NCBI GenBank assembly: GCA_017631215.1
Contig: JAGBTR010000276.1
Location: 1 to 10,729 of the forward strand
Length of the DNA stretch: 10,729 bases
Source: Clostridia bacterium
GTDB taxonomy: Bacteria; Bacillota; Clostridia; Oscillospirales; CAG-272
Direction: 5' to 3'
Below, in pieces: positions 6,054 to 10,729 of the stretch. Below the pieces are notes generated by a model. That model was not told where the DNA came from, did no database searches, and worked only from the letters and a program-made list of their open reading frames with translations. Within the stretch, counting starts at the first letter, position 1. The number at the start of each line of letters is the position of its first letter. Made by a program: the position numbers and the translations under genes.

Positions 6054-8123
6054 ATGATCTATCAGACATCCAACGGAGGCGCTCTGCACGTTGATTTCGA
6101 TCGCGCGCGCATCACCGCCCTGACCTATGCGGGGCACAATATCCTCGCAGATGAAATGCCGCTCTTCACGCTGCGTCTGCTGGCAGCGGACGGCGACAAG
6201 GTCGTACTGACCGCCGCCGACGCCACCGTCTGCACGCCCGAGGAAAACGGCGCGACCTATACGGGCTTTGCTCACGACGTGACCGTCCGCGTCACGCTCG
6301 AGGTCAAGGACGCCGATCTCATCTGGGGCATTTCGGTCGAAAACGGCACCGATATGCTCGTCGAATGGGTCGACTTCCCCTCCATTCGTATGAAGCCCCT
6401 CAAGGGCAACGGCGGCATCGGTGAGGTGCTGTTCCCCTACAACGAGGGCGCGCTGGTCAGTGACATTCAGCACTACAACCGCTTTATGGGCAAATACCGC
6501 GAGATCGAATATCCCTCGCTCGGCGCGTATCATATGTTCCCCAATATGATGTGCTCGCAGTTTATGGCCTATCTGTTTGACGGTCACGGCTTTTATATGG
6601 GCGCGCACGATCCCGTCCGCGGTCCCAAGGCCGTCACGCTCAAGCCCGAGGAGGGCGACACCTTCGAGATGCGTATCCGCTACTACTGCGGCGTGGGCTA
6701 CGGCGAGAATTTTGCCACCGACTTCCCCATCGTCTGGAAATTCTTCGACGGTGTCTGGGAGGATGCCGCCGACATCTACCGCGCGTGGTTTGAGCAGCAT
6801 CTGCCGCGCGGTGCCAAAAAGATCAGCGAGAACAAGAATCTGCCCGAGTGGTATGAGGACAGCCCCCTGGTCGTCACCTATCCCGTTCGCGGCTACCACG
6901 TCTCGGACGGTTCGGACGATATGGAGCCCAACGCCCTCATCCCCTACACCAACGCGCTGCCGCTGCTCGACGATATCGCCGAGCGTGTCAAGTCCCGTCT
7001 GCTCATCCTGCTCATTCGTTGGGAGGGGACTGCCCCCTGGGCGCCGCCTTACGTTTGGCCGCCGCTGGGCGGTGAGGAGTCCTTCCTTGCATTCCGCGAC
7101 GAGCTGCACAAGCGTCGCCATATGCTGGGCGTTTACTGCTCGGGATTTGGCTACACGCTGCAAAGTCACCTCGTCAAGTCGCACAACTGCGAAAAGGAAT
7201 ACGAGGAGCGTGGGCTGCGCGAGGCGATGTGTGTCGGCCCTGCGGACGAGCTGAGCCTGAGCGGCATCTGCCCTGAGCAGCGCACTGCCTATGACGTCTG
7301 CCCCGTCTCCAAAAAGGGACGCGAGGTGCTGGACGAGGCGTACGACCCGCTGTTCAAGAGCGGCATCGACTACACCCAGATCCTCGACCAAAACCACGGC
7401 GGCGGTCAGTATTTCTGCTACAGCGAGCATCACGGTCACGCGCCCGCGCCCGGTCCTTGGATGACGACGCGTATGCAGGAGATGCTGTCCGATTGGAACG
7501 CAACGGCGGGCAAGATGCTGTTTGGCAGCGAGAGCGCCGCGGGCGAGCCGTTCATCGGCAACATTCTGTTCAGCGACAATCGCTTCGAGCTGTGCTGGAA
7601 GATCGGTCGCCCTGTGCCGATGTACGCTTACATCTACCACGAATATCTGCGTAACTTTATGGGCAATCAGGTCGCCGCGCCCTTCCCCGCCTACGTGGAC
7701 ACCTTCCGTCACCGTATGGCATATGCCTTCGCGGCGGGCGACTGCCTGACGCTCATTATGCGCCCCGCCGACGGCGGTCTGTTCTCGGATTGGGGCAACC
7801 ACGATCTGTCCAATCCCCCCGACCGCGACAAGGCGCTCGACTTTGCCGCCCATCTGACGAGCTTCTATCACGAGACGGCAAAGCCCTATCTCTACAACGG
7901 TCGTATGATCCGTCCGCTTGCCTTCACCGCGACCGACTATCCCACCTACAACGATTGCCGCCGCATCTTCCCGCCCGTTTACAGCACGGCCTGGGAGGCG
8001 GAGGACGGCAGCCGCGCCCAGATCTTCGTCAACGCCAACGAGACGCCCGTCACGCTGGAGGTCGAGGGTCACGGCACGCTGGTCGTTCCCGCATCCGACG
8101 CGGTCATTATCCCCTTGCACTGA
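6054..8123 (+). CDS. Putative glycoside hydrolase, DUF6259-like, paralog B
   Basis: A 689-residue cytoplasmic protein, collinear with paralog A over its whole length and clearly a duplicate. Shared blocks include MLVEWVDFP, LFPYNEGALV, LVVTYPVRG, WEGTAPWAPPYVWPP (323-337), QILDQNHGGGQYFCYS (442-457) and YAYIYHEYLRNFMGNQV (524-540). The candidate acids correspond to Asp445 and Glu493. It differs from A by a few residues inserted around 281-289 (HVSDGSDDM, against HDMDKM in A), by RWEG where A has HWEG, and by sequence changes around 138-150 and 372-379. These loops probably shape the substrate pocket, so the two enzymes may split a substrate range or a linkage type. The start is ATG 6054, with AAGGAAGGAA upstream. 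It has its own promoter and no clear terminator after its stop, so some read-through into the URO-D-like gene 153 bases downstream is possible. Family call is moderate; paralogy is very sure. Confidence 0.75.
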   Translation: MIYQTSNGGALHVDFDRARITALTYAGHNILADEMPLFTLRLLAADGDKVVLTAADATVCTPEENGATYTGFAHDVTVRVTLEVKDADLIWGISVENGTDMLVEWVDFPSIRMKPLKGNGGIGEVLFPYNEGALVSDIQHYNRFMGKYREIEYPSLGAYHMFPNMMCSQFMAYLFDGHGFYMGAHDPVRGPKAVTLKPEEGDTFEMRIRYYCGVGYGENFATDFPIVWKFFDGVWEDAADIYRAWFEQHLPRGAKKISENKNLPEWYEDSPLVVTYPVRGYHVSDGSDDMEPNALIPYTNALPLLDDIAERVKSRLLILLIRWEGTAPWAPPYVWPPLGGEESFLAFRDELHKRRHMLGVYCSGFGYTLQSHLVKSHNCEKEYEERGLREAMCVGPADELSLSGICPEQRTAYDVCPVSKKGREVLDEAYDPLFKSGIDYTQILDQNHGGGQYFCYSEHHGHAPAPGPWMTTRMQEMLSDWNATAGKMLFGSESAAGEPFIGNILFSDNRFELCWKIGRPVPMYAYIYHEYLRNFMGNQVAAPFPAYVDTFRHRMAYAFAAGDCLTLIMRPADGGLFSDWGNHDLSNPPDRDKALDFAAHLTSFYHETAKPYLYNGRMIRPLAFTATDYPTYNDCRRIFPPVYSTAWEAEDGSRAQIFVNANETPVTLEVEGHGTLVVPASDAVIIPLH

Positions 8124-8201
8124 CCTCTCCGTTTGCATCCGCTTCGTCGGCTTGTATGGTTTTGTCTTGTACAGATACCCAAAAAAGTGAAGAAAACCAT
8201 A

Positions 8202-8230
8202 TTTACACGCCGCGGCAATTATGATATGAT
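8202..8230 (+). promoter_or_regulatory. Promoter for the URO-D-like gene
   Basis: TTTACA (8202-8207), a 17-base spacer, then TATGAT (8225-8230) preceded by TGA, an extended -10. The hexamers are the same as those of the first DUF6259-like promoter (TTTACA and TATGAT), which hints at co-regulation. The rest of the 8124-8276 gap shows no terminator or RNA gene. Confidence 0.7.
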
Positions 8231-8276
8231 TATAGAAGCAAGATCCATTTCAAGCTTCATTTCAGGAGGTTAAGCC

Positions 8277-9404
8277 ATGGCACTGCAACCCACCCGTGAT
8301 TTCCGTTCACTTAACCGCGCCATCATCCGCGGTGAAGCTGGTCGACGCGTGCTGTTTCAGCCCCGCATTGACTGCTGGTATTCCGATCGCATCTTCCGCG
8401 ACGGCACACTGCCGCCGCCCTACGAGGGGCTCTCGCGCCACGATCTCTACTGCACGCTCGACGTCTCGCCCCGTGTCTATGAATACAACGGTTGCGTACA
8501 GCCCTACGACAAGGAGCCCGTTAAGCGTTGGAGCGAGCCGCTCAATGAGCTGGAAACGCGCATCCACATCGAAACGCCCGTCGGCAGCGTCAGCTATATC
8601 TGGGCGACCAACAACTCCAACGGCGGCTCCTACTACCGCACCTTCCCCGCCGAGACCGAGGAGGACGTGCGCGTCATGACGTGGTTGGAGAACAACACGC
8701 TCTGGCGTTGGAATCAGGAGCACTACGATGCCATGCAAAAGGAATGGGGCGATCTTGGTCTTGGCTCTATTTTCGTGCCGCGCGTCAACATTCAAAAGGC
8801 CATCGTCGAGACCATGGGCATTGAGGGTACCATTTACGGGCTGGTCGACTTCCCCGAGGTCATGGAGGAATTTTTCGAGGCGGCCGAGAACAGTGTCATG
8901 CGTATGATCGAGGTCATCAACCAATGCCCCTTGGAGTGGATCAACTTTGGCGACAACGTCCACGGCGGCGTGCTGTCTCCCGCTCTGTTTGAAAAGTACA
9001 TCATGCCCGCCTATTTACGCCGCAACGAGGCGTTGCACAAGGCAGGTAAATTCACCTTTGCCCACTGGGACGGCGACTGCAAGGCGCTGCTGCCCTTCGC
9101 CCGAAAATGCGGATTGGACGGCATCGAGGCCATCACGCCCGTGCCGCAGGGCGACGTCACCATCGACGAGATCAAAGAGGCGCTCGGTGACGAGGTGTTT
9201 CTGGTCGACGGCATTCCCGCCATTCTCTTCGACGATACCTATCCCGAGCAGTTGCTGCTCGATACGGTCAAGGAGCTCATCGACAAGTTTGCCCCCCGCC
9301 TGATCCTCGGCATCTCGGACGAGATGTCCTCGACGGGCAACATCGAGCGCATCAAGCTGGTGCGTGATTACGTGGATGCGTATAACGCATCGTTAGAGGA
9401 ATAA
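8277..9404 (+). CDS. Uroporphyrinogen-decarboxylase-superfamily protein, probably not HemE
   Basis: A 375-residue soluble protein of the URO-D/MtaA/CmuA TIM-barrel superfamily. That superfamily includes true uroporphyrinogen decarboxylases and zinc- or cobalamin-linked methyltransferases. Recognisable parts are VLFQPRIDCWYSD near the start, EEFFEAAENSVMRMIEVINQ (199-216 within it), LSPALFEKYIMPAYLRR (233-249), FAHWDGDCKALLPFARKCGLDGIEAITP in pieces (FAHWDGDC at 261-268), and GISDEMSSTGNIERI (345-359). The HemE signature around RQAGRY is absent, so heme synthesis is unlikely. MtaA-type enzymes use His-x-Cys to bind zinc; here the matching segment reads His263-Trp-Asp265, with Cys268 nearby, so metal binding may differ. 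AGGAGGT (8264-8270) sits 6 bases before ATG 8277. Its placement after a glycosidase suggests a catabolic role such as demethylation of a sugar or aglycone, but no corrinoid protein or partner methyltransferase is present. Confidence 0.85.
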   Translation: MALQPTRDFRSLNRAIIRGEAGRRVLFQPRIDCWYSDRIFRDGTLPPPYEGLSRHDLYCTLDVSPRVYEYNGCVQPYDKEPVKRWSEPLNELETRIHIETPVGSVSYIWATNNSNGGSYYRTFPAETEEDVRVMTWLENNTLWRWNQEHYDAMQKEWGDLGLGSIFVPRVNIQKAIVETMGIEGTIYGLVDFPEVMEEFFEAAENSVMRMIEVINQCPLEWINFGDNVHGGVLSPALFEKYIMPAYLRRNEALHKAGKFTFAHWDGDCKALLPFARKCGLDGIEAITPVPQGDVTIDEIKEALGDEVFLVDGIPAILFDDTYPEQLLLDTVKELIDKFAPRLILGISDEMSSTGNIERIKLVRDYVDAYNASLEE

Positions 9405-9410
9405 GGGAAC

Positions 9411-9460
9411 GTGTGGGGGAACTTTTTTGAAAAAAAGTTCCCCCACGCCCCTTCAAAAAA
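9411..9460. repeat. Long AT-cored palindrome with a following complementary segment, possible dispersed intergenic repeat
   Basis: A 16-bp arm (9413-9428, GTGGGGGAAC then six T) pairs perfectly with 9431-9446 (six A then GTTCCCCCAC). TTTTTTGAA at 9423-9431 can instead pair with TTCAAAAAA at 9452-9460, giving an alternative fold. The hairpin lacks a following U-tract on either strand, so it is not a standard terminator. From memory, similar GGGGAAC-T-run-GAA-A-run-GTTCCCC elements recur in Clostridia genomes; this was not checked. Confidence 0.6.
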
Positions 9461-9481
9461 CTTACCTAAAAAAGAAAAGCG

Positions 9482-9510
9482 CCCGCCGTTTCGTTTGGTG
9501 AAACGGCGGG
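9482..9510. terminator. Bidirectional terminator between the URO-D-like gene and the GNAT gene
   Basis: An 11-bp stem (CCCGCCGTTTC at 9482-9492, complement at 9500-9510) with a 7-base loop. TTTCATTT follows on the plus strand and CTTTTCTTTTTTA on the minus strand, so it can end both convergent transcripts. Confidence 0.88.
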
Positions 9511-9516
9511 TTTCAT

Positions 9517-10062
9517 TTATAGTTGCTTGACCATAAGTATTTCGCTTTTCATCGTTCCGTCAGCGAGGCGAATGGCGTTCGGACGCTCGCCATAGACGCG
9601 GAAACCCATCTTGTCATAGATCGTGCGACCACGATCATTGCCCTCGACGTATTCCAACTCGAGCTGGGAAAGCCCTGCCGCGCGAGCGGCATCGATCAGC
9701 TCAGCAAACATAGCGGTGCCGATCCCCAGCCCCCAAAAGGATTGGCAGATGGAGATCGCCACTTGGGCGCGGTGCGCCATCTTGCGGAGCGGCGTGGCTT
9801 GGAAGGAGGTGTTGCCCACAATCTCGCCATCGACCTCGCATACGATCATCAGCTGTGTGGGCGAGGCGAGCGTGCGCGCGATAAAGGTCGCCTCCTGCTC
9901 GGCGGTCAAGTTGAACTCATCGGGATAACGCGAGAGAAAGTCCGTCTCGCCAAAGCACTGCTTGACACACGAAAGAAGCGCCGCCGCATCCTCGGCGCGA
10001 GGCGCACGAAGCGTGGCAATCTTTCCATTTTTCAACGCGATCTGTTTTGGTTCAAACTGCAT
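9517..10062 (-). CDS. GNAT-family N-acetyltransferase
   Basis: A 181-residue cytoplasmic enzyme that would transfer an acetyl group from acetyl-CoA to an amine. The acetyl-CoA loop is WGLGIGTAM (110-118), a Q/R-x-x-G-x-G/A-type motif preceded by the usual beta strand ([11 protein letters not shown]). The C-terminal signature [20 protein letters not shown] (139-158) is the N-x-R-x-x-x-x-Y-x-K-x-GF pattern of many GNATs. Length is normal. The start ATG 10062 is preceded by GAGGAA with 9 bases of spacing, and this site overlaps the stop region of the upstream gene 13 bases away, so the two are co-transcribed. The acceptor cannot be told from the sequence; related proteins act on small amines, amino acids or ribosomal-protein termini. 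Confidence 0.9.
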   Translation of the reverse strand: MQFEPKQIALKNGKIATLRAPRAEDAAALLSCVKQCFGETDFLSRYPDEFNLTAEQEATFIARTLASPTQLMIVCEVDGEIVGNTSFQATPLRKMAHRAQVAISICQSFWGLGIGTAMFAELIDAARAAGLSQLELEYVEGNDRGRTIYDKMGFRVYGERPNAIRLADGTMKSEILMVKQL

Positions 10063-10075
10063 AATAGGTCATTCC

Positions 10076-10315
10076 TCAATTCTGCTTCTGCACGCTCTTA
10101 TACTCGTCGTAGAAGCGGTAGTAGGGGCACGCGCGGGTTTGGCGCGCGACGAAGCGCACCTGCTCGTCCTCGTCGAGATCCATACCGCAGACGTAGGTAT
10201 CGGTGTCCTCGTCGTAGTCGTAGTGGACACAGCTCTCGCAGTTGGTCGGTCTCTCGGCGCGCGTCGGCTTTTTGGTTTTGTACTTTTCAAAATCCAAGGT
10301 AGGCTTTCCATCCAT
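10076..10315 (-). CDS. Small four-cysteine protein, DUF6472-like
   Basis: A 79-residue protein with no signal peptide. It has a basic N-terminal tail (DFEKYKTKKPTRAERP), then NCESCVHYDYDEDTDTYVC, a very acidic segment (MDLDEDEQVRF), and ACPYYRFYDEYK near the end. Four cysteines (26, 29, 43 and 63 from the chosen start) form a C-x2-C ... C ... C set that could bind zinc. I recall this as the DUF6472 pattern, often found next to coaD in Clostridia; function unknown. A GTG at 10324 overlaps the coaD stop, but the ribosome site GAGGTG (10327-10322) sits 6 bases before ATG 10315, so the ATG is chosen. It lies 5 bases after the coaD stop and 13 before the GNAT start, in an operon. Confidence 0.8.
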   Translation of the reverse strand: MDGKPTLDFEKYKTKKPTRAERPTNCESCVHYDYDEDTDTYVCGMDLDEDEQVRFVARQTRACPYYRFYDEYKSVQKQN

Positions 10316-10320
10316 CGCGC

Positions 10321-10729
10321 TCACCTCTTTGCGATCAGCTCTGCCACGGCGGGCGGCACAAGATCGTCAACAGCCTCACCCTTGGCAAGTCGCTCACGCA
10401 CCAATGTCGAGCTGATGCCGTCAAATTGCGGATCGGCAGGCAGGTAGAGCGTCTCGGCACGCTCGTTGTGAGCACGATTGTAGAGCGCGTGGTGCTGCTC
10501 GTATTCGTAGTCCTGTGCATTGCGGACACCCTTGACGATGATATCCGCTCCCAGCTCGTCCACAAGGTCGATCAGCCTTGCCGTGCTGGATATCACACGC
10601 ACGTTGGGCAGATCGGCACACGCAGCGGCGGCCATCGCTGTCCTCTGCTCCATCGAAAACATATATTCCTTGCTTTTGGCCGTCGCTACATAATTTTTCA
10701 TGTCGTTGGTCACGACCGCCACAACCACG
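10321..10729 (-). CDS. coaD: Pantetheine-phosphate adenylyltransferase, 5' end outside the window
   Basis: CoaD joins ATP and 4'-phosphopantetheine to give dephospho-CoA, the fourth of five steps to coenzyme A, in the cytoplasm. The 135 visible residues include VVAVVTNDMKNYVAT near the cut end, FSMEQRTAM, the family block KGVRNAQDYEYEQHHALYNR, and ISSTLVRERLAKGE near the C-terminus. All match bacterial CoaD in order and spacing. The first 25-30 residues, with the GSFDP and T/S-x-G-H nucleotide-binding motif, lie beyond base 10729, so the GTG at 10728 is not the real start. The gene is complete at its C-terminus (stop 10323-10321) and heads the visible part of the coaD / DUF6472-like / GNAT operon. 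The call is firm despite truncation by the window edge. Confidence 0.95.
   Translation of the reverse strand, partial: VVVAVVTNDMKNYVATAKSKEYMFSMEQRTAMAAAACADLPNVRVISSTARLIDLVDELGADIIVKGVRNAQDYEYEQHHALYNRAHNERAETLYLPADPQFDGISSTLVRERLAKGEAVDDLVPPAVAELIAKR
10322..10327 (-). promoter_or_regulatory. Ribosome binding site that decides the start of the DUF6472-like gene
   Basis: On the minus strand GAGGTG spans the coaD stop codon and stands 6 bases before ATG 10315. The in-frame GTG at 10324 lies inside this site and so has no room for initiation. The overlap suggests translational coupling with coaD. Confidence 0.65.

Noticed and set aside
6033..8138. A 701-codon open frame on the minus strand opposite paralog B
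   Set aside because: Same reasons as for paralog A. The resemblance between the two antisense frames is explained by the paralogy of the sense genes.
8124..8201. Terminator or small RNA between paralog B and the URO-D-like gene
   Set aside because: No stable stem followed by a U-tract could be found on either strand.
8277..9404. Heme biosynthesis HemE
   Set aside because: The RQAGRY-type N-terminal signature of uroporphyrinogen decarboxylase is missing and the context is not tetrapyrrole synthesis.

Overview
The window looks like a chromosomal fragment of a moderately GC-rich Firmicute, probably an anaerobic gut or rumen Clostridia member of the Oscillospiraceae type. Supporting signs are strong AGGAGG-type ribosome sites, consensus sigma-A promoters, a SipW-type secretion signal, and a coaD / small four-cysteine protein (DUF6472-like) pair that I associate with Clostridia. 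Taxonomy is inferred from these features only; no search was run.

Layout. (1) 44-1454, minus strand: a two-gene unit with an AraC-family regulator followed by a small protein I do not recognise. (2) 1564-3606, plus strand: a roughly 680-residue cytoplasmic protein resembling DUF6259-type putative glycoside hydrolases, transcribed away from the regulator. A consensus minus promoter and a plausible plus promoter face each other with their -10 boxes 3 bp apart. (3) 3665-5812, minus strand: a secreted 715-residue protein with a SipW-dependent signal and a TasA/CalY-like N-terminal domain, followed by beta-helix-like repeats. It converges on gene 2 over a strong bidirectional terminator. (4) 6054-8123, plus strand: a second, closely related DUF6259-like protein. 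(5) 8277-9404, plus strand, with its own promoter: a uroporphyrinogen-decarboxylase-superfamily protein that is not a canonical HemE. (6) 9413-9510: a long AT-cored palindrome and a bidirectional terminator. (7) 9517-10729, minus strand: a housekeeping operon of coaD (5' end cut by the window), the DUF6472-like protein and a GNAT acetyltransferase.

How it may work (inference). The regulator, the two paralogous putative glycosidases and the URO-D-like protein look like a small carbohydrate-utilisation locus. Neither glycosidase has a signal peptide, so the substrate would have to enter the cell as an oligosaccharide or glycoside. No transporter is present in the window. The URO-D-like protein could be a methyl-transfer enzyme, for example acting on methylated sugars or aglycones, but no corrinoid partner is visible. 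The beta-helix protein may be a cell-surface or matrix protein that touches the same glycan. Its position between the paralogs, on the opposite strand, is the most unusual feature of the arrangement.

No tRNA, rRNA, CRISPR array, transposase or integrase was seen. All gaps between genes are under 300 bases, and their contents are listed as promoters, hairpins and terminators.
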